From Corynebacterium poyangense (lineage in GTDB: Bacteria > Actinomycetota > Actinomycetes > Mycobacteriales > Mycobacteriaceae): DNA of 64,000 nucleotides. Shown one piece after another: positions 52,257-60,273 of this stretch (position 1 is the stretch's first letter; each line of letters opens with the position of its first letter). The stretch lies in NCBI RefSeq assembly GCF_014522205.1, contig NZ_CP046884.1:186001-250000 (forward strand), in the 5' to 3' direction. The notes below the pieces were generated by a model. The model did not search any database and was not told where the DNA came from. It was given only the letters and a program-made list of their open reading frames with translations. Made by a program: the position numbers and the translations under genes.

Positions 52257-54683
52257 CTAGCGTTTTTTAGCGGAGGTCTCGTGGGTTTTGTCGGCTAGGA
52301 ATTTCTCTAAGGAGCTGCCTTCCACGTCAAAATGAGGCAGGATGCGGTCTAGCCACCTTGGCATCCACCAGGTGGCTCGGCCCAGGAGGAACATAGATGC
52401 CGGCACTAACGTCATTCGGATGAAGAAGGCATCAAAAAGTACGCCGGCAGCGAGGGCAAAACCAAAGACCTTGATGAAGGGCAGCGGCTGACCGATAAAG
52501 GCCACGAATACCGCGATCATGATGATGGCGGCTGCGGTAACGACTCTGGCGGCGCGGGTGAAACCGAAAATGATGGATTCTTCTACCGCGTTGTAGCGGG
52601 ATTCTCCGCTGGCTACACCGTGAGACTCAATCCACTGTTCGCGCATTCGGGTAACCAGGAATACCTGATAGTCCATGGCTAAGCCGAAGGTCACGCCGAT
52701 GAGGAAGATGGGGATAAAAGATACGAGGGGGGCGGGGGTAGGCACCAATCCCCATAAACCTTCTTGCCAAAACAGTACTGTGGTTCCAAACGCTGCTCCC
52801 ACGGAGAGGAGGAAGCCTAGGCCCGCCACCACCGGGATGAGGAGTGAGCGGAAAATAATGAGCAAGAGAATAATCGCCAAACCGACCACAATGCCTAGGT
52901 AAATAGGCATGGCCTTAGACAGCTCCTCGGTGATATCAAGTTGCACGGCGGTAAGCCCAGTAGTCCCGAGCTTCACCCCGGTTGCCTGCTCTATTTCTTC
53001 TTGTCGGTCCCGGATAGTGTGGGAAATTTTCATCGTCGCTGGATCAGCGGGACCAGTATTCGGAGTTATCAGGATCTGAGCTGCCGTCGAGTCGTTGTTC
53101 ACCCCGCTGAGCTGCGCATTTTTGATGGTGAACATACTGTCCAAAGAATCAACGGTGTATAAGAAGCTGCTGAACCTGGCAGCTTGTTCTTCATCAAAGG
53201 GTTGATTCTCAGCCTTCGCCTTAGCTTCCTGAGCTGACATGTACGGTGCTAAGGCCGGGGCGTGAGGATTAGCGTCCTTGGCGTCTATCACCATCAACAA
53301 GGGGGCGTTAATTCCGGCCCCAAAGCCTTCAGTTAACAAATCGGCAGCTTGTCTTTGAGTAGTCCCAATCTCGCTGGTGGTGTCATTGGGGAGCGCCATC
53401 TCTAGGCGTTGAATGGGAAGGGATAGTGTCCCTAGCGCTACCAGGACTATCGCGATAGCTGTTCCGGGAATTTTATGAACAAACCTGACCCAGTGGCTGC
53501 CCAGGGTGGGCCGAGAGATTCGACGCTTCCCTTTGCGCTGATTATGGGCGAGGAAGGGGACTCGCCCGGAGAAAACTTTGTCTCCTACTACGCCTAAGAG
53601 GGCGGGGGTAAAAGTCAAGGTCACGAGGACTGTGATGAACACGGTAAGGGCGGCGAGTAACCCCATGGCGCTGAGGAAACCGATGCCGGCAACGGACAAG
53701 GCTGCGAGGGCCACAATGACAGTGATTCCTGCAAACACCACTGCTGAGCCTGCGGTGCCTACGGCGACGCCAGCGGCTTCTGCATTGCTTCGGTGCTGCC
53801 TTTCGGCGCGGTAGCGTGATAGGACGAAAAGTGAGTAGTCAATACCTACAGCCAAACCGATCATCACTGCCAAGGTAGGCGTGACGTTATTGAGGTCAAC
53901 AAAGTGGGTAGTAAAGACAATAGATAAAACGCCAATGCCTACTCCGATGATGGCGGTAAGCAAGGGTAATCCTGAAGCCACCAGGGAACCGAAGGTGAAT
54001 AAGAGGACGAGGAAAGCTACCCCAAGGCCAATGATTTCACTCATCGGTTCAATTTCGATGGGTGCCCCGAAGCCCTGCCCGCCGGCTTCTACCTGCAATC
54101 CAGCGCTTCGACCTAGGTCCATGGCCTCATTAATGATTTTCCGCTGATCGGTGGAGACCACGGGGGATTCGCCGGCGTCAAGAGTAAAAGACGTAAACCC
54201 GATAGTCTCATCGGACGAGAGAGTGCGAACAGTCTCGGCGTCCTTTTCTGCGCTGGCATCGGGTAAACCATATCTTCCATAGAGTTGATGGATTTGCCCG
54301 GTGAGTTTCTCATTGACCTCCACCGGATCTCCAAAGCGCACGGTGTCGGTGAACTGTCCGTCGAGCTTGTCTTGAAGAAAGCTCACGGTCTTATCCATGG
54401 CTTCCCGATTAGCCGAGTCAGTGAGTTTCTCACCCTCCGGTGCTTTAAACACCATAGTTACGCTTGCCGCAGTAACGGGGTTATTGATCTCCGGGAATTT
54501 TTCCATGAGCATGTGGGTAGCCTCAATGGAGGGGGTGTTGGAGATGGAGAACTGACTGGTAAAAGGCTTATGGAAGAAGCCGGCAACCCCTCCCAGAATG
54601 GCAAAAATCAGTACCCACGTGCTTAAGACCCACCATTTCCGTTGAAAAGACCAACGGCCCAGTCGGTACAACAGTTGTGCCAC
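52257..54683 (-). CDS. MMPL/RND-family transporter
   Basis: An 808-residue RND-type membrane protein with the MmpL layout: one helix, a periplasmic domain (residues about 45-185), five helices, a second periplasmic domain (about 400-555) and the last helices. The proton-relay Asp-Tyr pairs are seen in GIDYSLFVLSRYR and AMDYQVFLVTRMRE. Such proteins export lipids, for example trehalose monomycolate in mycolate-containing bacteria. Whether this is the essential mycolate flippase or another paralogue cannot be decided here. It is divergent from tgt. Confidence 0.88.
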   Translation of the reverse strand: MAQLLYRLGRWSFQRKWWVLSTWVLIFAILGGVAGFFHKPFTSQFSISNTPSIEATHMLMEKFPEINNPVTAASVTMVFKAPEGEKLTDSANREAMDKTVSFLQDKLDGQFTDTVRFGDPVEVNEKLTGQIHQLYGRYGLPDASAEKDAETVRTLSSDETIGFTSFTLDAGESPVVSTDQRKIINEAMDLGRSAGLQVEAGGQGFGAPIEIEPMSEIIGLGVAFLVLLFTFGSLVASGLPLLTAIIGVGIGVLSIVFTTHFVDLNNVTPTLAVMIGLAVGIDYSLFVLSRYRAERQHRSNAEAAGVAVGTAGSAVVFAGITVIVALAALSVAGIGFLSAMGLLAALTVFITVLVTLTFTPALLGVVGDKVFSGRVPFLAHNQRKGKRRISRPTLGSHWVRFVHKIPGTAIAIVLVALGTLSLPIQRLEMALPNDTTSEIGTTQRQAADLLTEGFGAGINAPLLMVIDAKDANPHAPALAPYMSAQEAKAKAENQPFDEEQAARFSSFLYTVDSLDSMFTIKNAQLSGVNNDSTAAQILITPNTGPADPATMKISHTIRDRQEEIEQATGVKLGTTGLTAVQLDITEELSKAMPIYLGIVVGLAIILLLIIFRSLLIPVVAGLGFLLSVGAAFGTTVLFWQEGLWGLVPTPAPLVSFIPIFLIGVTFGLAMDYQVFLVTRMREQWIESHGVASGESRYNAVEESIIFGFTRAARVVTAAAIIMIAVFVAFIGQPLPFIKVFGFALAAGVLFDAFFIRMTLVPASMFLLGRATWWMPRWLDRILPHFDVEGSSLEKFLADKTHETSAKKR

Positions 54684-54782
54684 GGAGAAACTCCCTTGAC
54701 TCCTTGCAAAGTGAACCTATCCCAGCCGGACGCGGATTGGGATGATGATTAACAAGCCTATAGTGCCTTAAACTCAAGCGAT

Positions 54783-56027
54783 GTGAAGAAAGATCTTTCC
54801 TTTTGCGTCCACACATGTATGCCTGATTCTTTGGGTCGTAGCGGAATCATCCATACTCCTCATGGGGATATTCAGACACCCGCTTTTATTCCGGTAGCTA
54901 CGAAGGCTACGGTGAAAACTTTAACCCCGGAGCAAATCCATGCCACGGGGGCTCAAGCTATTTTAGCGAATGCCTATCATCTCTATTTACAGCCAGGTCC
55001 GGAGATTGTGGATGAGGCTGGCGGCTGGGGGAAGTTTGCCAATTGGGATGGCCCAACTTACACCGATTCTGGTGGGTTTCAGGTGATGAGCCTTGGGGTG
55101 GGGTTTAAAAAAGTCTTGGCTATGGATACTTCGCAGTATTCTGCGGCTGATGTTCGTGCAGCGCGACGGGAACGGCTAGCCCAGGTAGATGATGACGGTG
55201 TTAATTTCCGCAGTGTTATTGATGGCTCTAAGCATCGGTTCACTCCGGAGGTGAGTATGCAGATCCAGCACCATCTGGGTGCGGATATTATGTTCGCCTT
55301 TGATGAGCTCACCACGTTGATAGACACGCGGTCCTACCAAGAAGAATCGGTTGCTCGGACGCATCGGTGGGCGCAGCGGTGTCTGCTGGAGCACGACAGG
55401 TTAACCAGGCAGCGCGCAGATCGGCCACTGCAATCGCTGTGGGGGGTGGTGCAGGGTGCACAGTATGAGGATTTGCGGCGCCAAGCGACGCGCGGTTTGT
55501 TAGAGCTCGACGCCCAGGCGCGCGCTGAAGGGCGGCGTGGTTTTGGTGGATTCGGAATCGGGGGAGCGCTAGAAAAAGAAAACCTGGGCACTATTGTGGG
55601 GTGGGTTAGTGAGGAACTGCCGGTGGATCGCCCTCGTCACCTGCTCGGAATCTCTGAGCCGGATGATCTTTTCAACGCTATTGAAAATGGTGCCGATACT
55701 TTTGATTGCGTCGCCCCCACGCGCTTGGGACGTCGCGGTGGAGTCTATACCCTCGATGGGCGGCTGAGCTTGAAGTCCGCAAAATTCAAGCGGGATTTCC
55801 GTGGCGTGGATGAAGAGTTCGGCGGATACGTCACCGAAAACTACTCCCGCGCCTATTTGCACCATCTGGTGCGAGCGAAGGAATACCTAGCCGGAACTCT
55901 ATGCACTCTTCATAATTTAGAATTCATGGTTAAGTTGGTAGATAATATTCGTACCGCTATCAATAACGGTGATTTCTACGCCTATAAAGAAGAATTTTTG
56001 GGCCGTTATTATGCTGGAAGGATTTAA
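54783..56027 (+). CDS. tgt: tRNA-guanine transglycosylase Tgt, zinc cysteines missing
   Basis: A 414-residue enzyme that exchanges G34 for a queuine-type base in GUN-anticodon tRNAs. The substrate-binding Asp is in TDSGGFQ (residues 95-100), the nucleophile Asp in TFDCVAPTR, and GGALEKE and HLLGISEPDD are present. The C-terminal zinc site normally reads PECDCYTCKNYSRAYLHHL. Here it is EEFGGYVTENYSRAYLHHL, so all three Cys ligands are replaced while the following block and the His (TLHN) remain. The start is the GTG at 54783. Together with the YhhQ-type transporter and gluQ downstream it forms a queuosine-related group. An MFS exporter gene follows 6 bp later. Confidence 0.9.
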   Translation: MKKDLSFCVHTCMPDSLGRSGIIHTPHGDIQTPAFIPVATKATVKTLTPEQIHATGAQAILANAYHLYLQPGPEIVDEAGGWGKFANWDGPTYTDSGGFQVMSLGVGFKKVLAMDTSQYSAADVRAARRERLAQVDDDGVNFRSVIDGSKHRFTPEVSMQIQHHLGADIMFAFDELTTLIDTRSYQEESVARTHRWAQRCLLEHDRLTRQRADRPLQSLWGVVQGAQYEDLRRQATRGLLELDAQARAEGRRGFGGFGIGGALEKENLGTIVGWVSEELPVDRPRHLLGISEPDDLFNAIENGADTFDCVAPTRLGRRGGVYTLDGRLSLKSAKFKRDFRGVDEEFGGYVTENYSRAYLHHLVRAKEYLAGTLCTLHNLEFMVKLVDNIRTAINNGDFYAYKEEFLGRYYAGRI

Positions 56028-56033
56028 TAACCC

Positions 56034-57590
56034 ATGTCGTGGCTAAATTCCGCGCCCGCTGGTGGTCGGCATCGAGCTGTTCCCCGAGCTAAAGGCTGGT
56101 CCACAGCGGTTTCTACGGTCTCTGCCATCATGATGACCTTAGATATCACGGTGGTTTTGGTGGCGCTACCCTCCATCGCGGAAGATTTAGGTCTAAGCCT
56201 TTCTGGCGGTCAATGGATTATTAACGCCTATTCCTTAGCTTTCGCCTCCTTATTGCTCAGCGTCGGAAGTTTATCCGACATTATCGGGCGTCGAACCCTC
56301 TTTTTGATTGGCCACACAATTTTTCTTCTAGCCTCAATCGGGTGTCTATTATCTGATACGGAATCCATGTTGGTGGGGATGCGCGCGGTCCAAGGCGCCG
56401 GCGGAGCCATCGTGTTCGGAACGTGCGTTCCGCTGCTAGGCGACGCCTTCGGCCCCCACGAACGCGCTCAACGAACCAAATCTATCGGTATCCTCATGGG
56501 GCTTTCCGGCGCGGCTAGCGCCCTCGGCCCGCTCATCGGCGGGGCACTCGTGGAGTACGGGCAATGGCAGTGGATTTTCGCCATCAACATTCCCATCGGC
56601 ATTTTTGCGCTTCTGACCACCATCATCAAAATCCCCGACCTCCACCGTCAGCAACGCCTAGCCGGGGTAAGAGACATGCCCCCCATCGACATCCCCTCTA
56701 CGCTGATCGCCGCCGGCGCTTTCTTCACCCTCAACTACGCCATGATCGAAGGGGCCGAAGACAATGACTGGTGGAACCCGCGGATAGTCCTTCTCTTTGC
56801 ACTAGCTCTCCAGCTGCTGGTCATCCTGGTGTGGATCCAATCCGCCAAAAGGGATCGGGCGATGATTGATGTCCGCCTCTTCACTATCCCCTCCTTCGCC
56901 GTGGTGAGTTTCTCTGCCTTCGCAGCCCGGCTCTTCAGCTTCGGAATGATGCCCTTCTTGGTGATGTGGCTTACCGGCCAGGCGGGATTATCTGCGTTGC
57001 AAGTAGGGTACGTATCCATGGCCCTAGCCGGACCCATTGTTGTGTTCTCCGCGGTCGGTCTCGCCCTCGAAAAGGTCATGTCCAGGGGTTTTATCCAGGC
57101 TCTCGGAATGTTTATTGTTGCCATCGGGCTGTTGCTGGGGTTGCTTTTGCACTGGGATTCTTCCTGGCCAGACCTCATCCCCAGCTATCTGGTTATCGGT
57201 ATCGGCACCGGTATTATGATGCCGCACCTGATGGATCTGGCGGTCTCGGTTGTGCCCCCGCACCGAACCGGAACGGCAACGGGTATCGCGAACACCTCTA
57301 TGCCATTGGGGACGAGCTTTGGGGTGGCTTTGTATGGCGCCATCTTGTCTCACCACATTCACGATCAACTTGGCGATGTGCCTGATGGGCGGATTATTGA
57401 TGCTGCGGAAGCGGCGTTATTTGATGTTATTGGGCAATTCTCTCCGCAGTTAGCGGACACGGCTCGTCACGCATTTATGGATGGGTTGCACCTCATTTTC
57501 ATTATTGCCGCTGGTTTAGCGCTTATTGGTGCCGCGGCGTGTGCACTGTATATCCGCGAGAAAGATGTGTACGCAAATGAAAATAGTTAA
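56034..57590 (+). CDS. MFS exporter, DHA2 (14-TM) family
   Basis: A 518-residue transporter with about 14 membrane segments. Motif A is GSLSDIIGRRTLFLIG, motif B-like RAVQGAGGA, and motif C-like GPLIGGALVEYGQWQWIFAINIPIG is typical of EmrB/QacA drug exporters. The ATG lies 6 bp after tgt, so they are co-transcribed. A link to queuosine precursors is not excluded, but drug/proton antiport is the family norm. Confidence 0.87.
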   Translation: MSWLNSAPAGGRHRAVPRAKGWSTAVSTVSAIMMTLDITVVLVALPSIAEDLGLSLSGGQWIINAYSLAFASLLLSVGSLSDIIGRRTLFLIGHTIFLLASIGCLLSDTESMLVGMRAVQGAGGAIVFGTCVPLLGDAFGPHERAQRTKSIGILMGLSGAASALGPLIGGALVEYGQWQWIFAINIPIGIFALLTTIIKIPDLHRQQRLAGVRDMPPIDIPSTLIAAGAFFTLNYAMIEGAEDNDWWNPRIVLLFALALQLLVILVWIQSAKRDRAMIDVRLFTIPSFAVVSFSAFAARLFSFGMMPFLVMWLTGQAGLSALQVGYVSMALAGPIVVFSAVGLALEKVMSRGFIQALGMFIVAIGLLLGLLLHWDSSWPDLIPSYLVIGIGTGIMMPHLMDLAVSVVPPHRTGTATGIANTSMPLGTSFGVALYGAILSHHIHDQLGDVPDGRIIDAAEAALFDVIGQFSPQLADTARHAFMDGLHLIFIIAAGLALIGAAACALYIREKDVYANENS

Positions 57591-57689
57591 TAGATTTCAT
57601 TAACTCTAGACAGAGCAAAACTTTAGGATTATTCTCCATTAGTGACCAACCAAGACAGATAGGTTTTGTTGAAACTATAGGGAGAAAAC

Positions 57690-57911
57690 ATGAGCCCTGA
57701 TCAGATTATTGAGTTTTATCACTCCGCGGCGGATTTCATCCAGAATATGGCCCATACTCTGCCGTTTGTTCCCTCTCAGTCTGCTGGCGACGTCGATAAT
57801 TTTGTCTGCGGTTGGCATATTGGTGTCGATGCTGGCTATCACCATGCCGATAACCTCCAGCAGGCTATGAATGGAGCAGTTCAACAATCGCTTCAGCAAT
57901 GTAAGGGCTAA
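57690..57911 (+). CDS. 73-aa small protein, unknown function
   Basis: Starts MSPDQIIEFYHSAADF with a GGGAG ribosome-binding site and ends before a bidirectional terminator, so it is a discrete short gene. It is neutral to acidic, with His/Asp/Gln-rich DAGYHHADNLQQ and two cysteines (residue about 40 and near the C-terminus). No signal peptide or membrane segment. I recognise no family. Confidence 0.6.
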   Translation: MSPDQIIEFYHSAADFIQNMAHTLPFVPSQSAGDVDNFVCGWHIGVDAGYHHADNLQQAMNGAVQQSLQQCKG

Positions 57912-57925
57912 TGCGCACCAGCGCT

Positions 57926-57968
57926 AAAGAAAAGCCAGCCGAGTTTATCTTGGGCTGGTTTTTCTTTT
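57926..57968. terminator. Bidirectional terminator between the 73-aa gene and the YhhQ-type gene
   Basis: A perfect 11-12 bp stem (GAAAAGCCAGCC / GGCTGGTTTTTC) with flanking A and T tracts serves both convergent genes. Confidence 0.88.
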
Positions 57969-58656
57969 ATAGCACCTCATAGTTTTCGGTTTTCTTTACC
58001 CAGCCAATAACGGTATATGTGATGGGGAGAATCATCACTTCAACGAGGGTTTTCCAGAAGAATCCCACCACGACGTAGTTGAGGAAATCCCCTCCGCTAG
58101 AAACCCCGATGACTGGTGCAGCGATGAGGCAAAAAATGAGAGTATCGGCAAACTCTCCGATGACGGTGGAGCCAATGAGTCTGGCCCAGAGGATTTTTTC
58201 TCCGGTTCGTTGCTTGATCCACACCAGGAACCAGGCGTTGAGTAGTTGCCCCGCGACGTAGCCGGCTAAGCTTGCCGCCACTATTTGTGGCACCAGTCCT
58301 AGGGTGTCTGAGAAAGCGGCTTGACCTTCGTAGAAGTCCGCAGCGGGGAGATAGATGGCGGTATAAAAAGACACCACCGCCAGGAACATGGCGCCGAATC
58401 CGGTGAAGATAGCTCGACGCGCAGCTTTAAACCCATAACACTCGGAGAGAACATCACCGAGGACGTAGGCCAAGGGGAATAGGAAGAAAGCACCGTCGGT
58501 GATGAGAGGCCCGAGTGCTACGCCTTTGGTGGCGGTGATGTTGGAGATGAGGAATACCGCGACAAACAGCGCCACAAACACGGGGTAGTAGCTTTGTTGC
58601 ACCGGGATGAAGCGAGTCTGGTGGGGAAGTGAGTCCATGAAGGATAACTTTGCCAT
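57967..58656 (-). CDS. Queuosine precursor transporter (YhhQ/QPTR family)
   Basis: A 229-residue membrane protein with six hydrophobic segments (PF02592). LFPLAYVLGDVLSECYGFKAARRAI and STVIGEFADTLIFCLIA are the family signatures. YhhQ imports preQ0/preQ1 in E. coli. Here, with tgt but no queuosine synthesis genes in view, it suggests salvage of a deazapurine base. It is divergent from gluQ. Confidence 0.88.
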   Translation of the reverse strand: MAKLSFMDSLPHQTRFIPVQQSYYPVFVALFVAVFLISNITATKGVALGPLITDGAFFLFPLAYVLGDVLSECYGFKAARRAIFTGFGAMFLAVVSFYTAIYLPAADFYEGQAAFSDTLGLVPQIVAASLAGYVAGQLLNAWFLVWIKQRTGEKILWARLIGSTVIGEFADTLIFCLIAAPVIGVSSGGDFLNYVVVGFFWKTLVEVMILPITYTVIGWVKKTENYEVL

Positions 58657-58700
58657 ACTCGTGGCTGCGGCTTCCTCGGGGTGGCTTAGGCTAAGAGATT

Positions 58701-59678
58701 ATGGTTTCCCCTTGCTGTTCGCCGCCCGCTGGGTCTCCCGCGGGACGATACGCACCCTCACCCAGTGGTGATTTACATTTTGGGAATTTAAGAACCGCCA
58801 TGGTGGCGTGGTTAATGGCTAGGAGCACCCATCGCCGTTTTCTTATCCGGATAGAAGATATTGATTCCCAGCGGTCTTCCGCAGCGTCGGCAACATCCCA
58901 GATCCGCGATCTTGCCGCCATCGGGTTGGATTGGGACGGCGACATCGAATACCAAAGCCAACGCCAGGACCACTATCACCAAGCATTGAGGTTCTTGAAA
59001 GAACAGGGGAAAGTCTATGAATGCTACTGTTCGCGTCGGGACATCCAGGAAGCTTCGCGAGCACCTCACGCCCGCCCAGGAACCTACCCAGGAACCTGCC
59101 GGAACCTCTCTGAACCGGAGCGGGCTCAGCGGCGTCGTGCCCTTCAGGAGGAAGGAAGGGTTCCAGCGTTAAGGCTTCGTGCTGAGACTGACACCTGGGG
59201 CATTAGTGATGCCTTGTACGGGCAGGTGCGCGGCGATGTGGATGACATCATTTTGCGGCGGGGTGGGAAACTTCCCCCTGGCCAGCGGGAACCAGACTGG
59301 GCATATCATTTAGCGGTGGTTGTCGATGATGCGCTCCAAGGCGTAGACCAGGTAGTTCGGGGGGATGATTTGTTGTATTCGGCTCCACCTCAAGCTGCAC
59401 TAGCTCACCAGTTATGGGTTCCCCAGCCCACATATGTTCATATTCCTTTGGTAATGAATGAGGCGGGAAAGCGTCTCGCTAAACGAGATGGCGCAGGAAC
59501 GCTGCGGCAGTGGCAAGAATCTGGACTCAGTACCACGCACGCCGTCGAATGGATTGCTAGCTCTCTGGGTTTCCCCGGGGTGTCTTGTTCCCAGGATCTG
59601 TTGGAATGCTGGCAGCATCATCCGGATCCGGCGGCGCTGATTCCGAAGCATCCGGTGGTGTGGCAGGATCCCCGCTGA
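58701..59678 (+). CDS. gluQ: Glutamyl-Q tRNA(Asp) synthetase
   Basis: A 325-residue GluRS-like protein without an anticodon-binding domain. It attaches glutamate to queuosine in tRNA-Asp. The HIGH-like motif is [14 protein letters not shown], the Zn-binding Cys are in CYCSRRDIQ and PGTCR, and the KMSKS-like motif is RLAKRDG. This fits the Tgt and YhhQ neighbours. The last 122 bp overlap, tail to tail, the reading frame of the AftD C-terminal part. Confidence 0.9.
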   Translation: MVSPCCSPPAGSPAGRYAPSPSGDLHFGNLRTAMVAWLMARSTHRRFLIRIEDIDSQRSSAASATSQIRDLAAIGLDWDGDIEYQSQRQDHYHQALRFLKEQGKVYECYCSRRDIQEASRAPHARPGTYPGTCRNLSEPERAQRRRALQEEGRVPALRLRAETDTWGISDALYGQVRGDVDDIILRRGGKLPPGQREPDWAYHLAVVVDDALQGVDQVVRGDDLLYSAPPQAALAHQLWVPQPTYVHIPLVMNEAGKRLAKRDGAGTLRQWQESGLSTTHAVEWIASSLGFPGVSCSQDLLECWQHHPDPAALIPKHPVVWQDPR

Positions 59679-60273
59679 GCAAAACCGCAGCAAGAGCGAT
59701 AGCGCACATCGCCGTCATGAGTGGGTGATCACCAGCGTAGGGGGTGCTGGGCCAGGGGGCGCGAGCTAGCCACACCGCAGAAACCAGGGTGGCTAGGCTG
59801 GCGAGGATTTCGGTGCTGATCAGTGTGTAACGCTTAATCACCCAGGCAGCGACCCCGGCTACTATCGCCCACACACCTCCAATGCTGATGAGGACCAGTG
59901 TGCCATAACTGCTCACGGCCCATCGGCCACTTCTGCCTAAGCGCGTGGGCAAGGGGGTACGTTGAGGGCGCGAGCGCGATGTGCTGATGATGACGAGAAG
60001 GATAATAACCCCCACACACCCTAGAGCCAGCCCTCCGCCCCAGATGAGGCTTCGTTGATAAAGCTGGTCAGCCTCGTGATAAATATGAATTTCTCCGCCC
60101 AGCCCGGCGGGAATGATAAAACCTTGAGTAGCTGCATCAATGCTGATGGGTTGAAGTTCTTGTCCTGCTAGCTCTGCCTTTAAACCACTATTAAACGCGC
60201 GCGTGGTCACTAGAACTTGGTCTTGTGATGATGCTGGAATATCGTGCCCCCGACTCAGTGCCTGTACTGGGGG
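59557..60273 (-). CDS. aftD: AftD C-terminal part, in shifted frame
   Basis: The frame is open from 60273 and continues the AftD sequence: [20 protein letters not shown], then [17 protein letters not shown], the usual beta-rich end of AftD, then three or four membrane helices and a Pro/Asp/Ser-rich tail. An independent start (GTG at 60210) is possible but has no ribosome-binding site, and the upstream residues also fit AftD. It is therefore the 3' part of the gene below, separated by a one-base shift in the C5 tract (G5 at 60269-60273). It overlaps the end of gluQ. Confidence 0.7.
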   Translation of the reverse strand, partial: PPVQALSRGHDIPASSQDQVLVTTRAFNSGLKAELAGQELQPISIDAATQGFIIPAGLGGEIHIYHEADQLYQRSLIWGGGLALGCVGVIILLVIISTSRSRPQRTPLPTRLGRSGRWAVSSYGTLVLISIGGVWAIVAGVAAWVIKRYTLISTEILASLATLVSAVWLARAPWPSTPYAGDHPLMTAMCAIALAAVLLSGDPATPPDASESAPPDPDDAASIPTDPGNKTPRGNPES

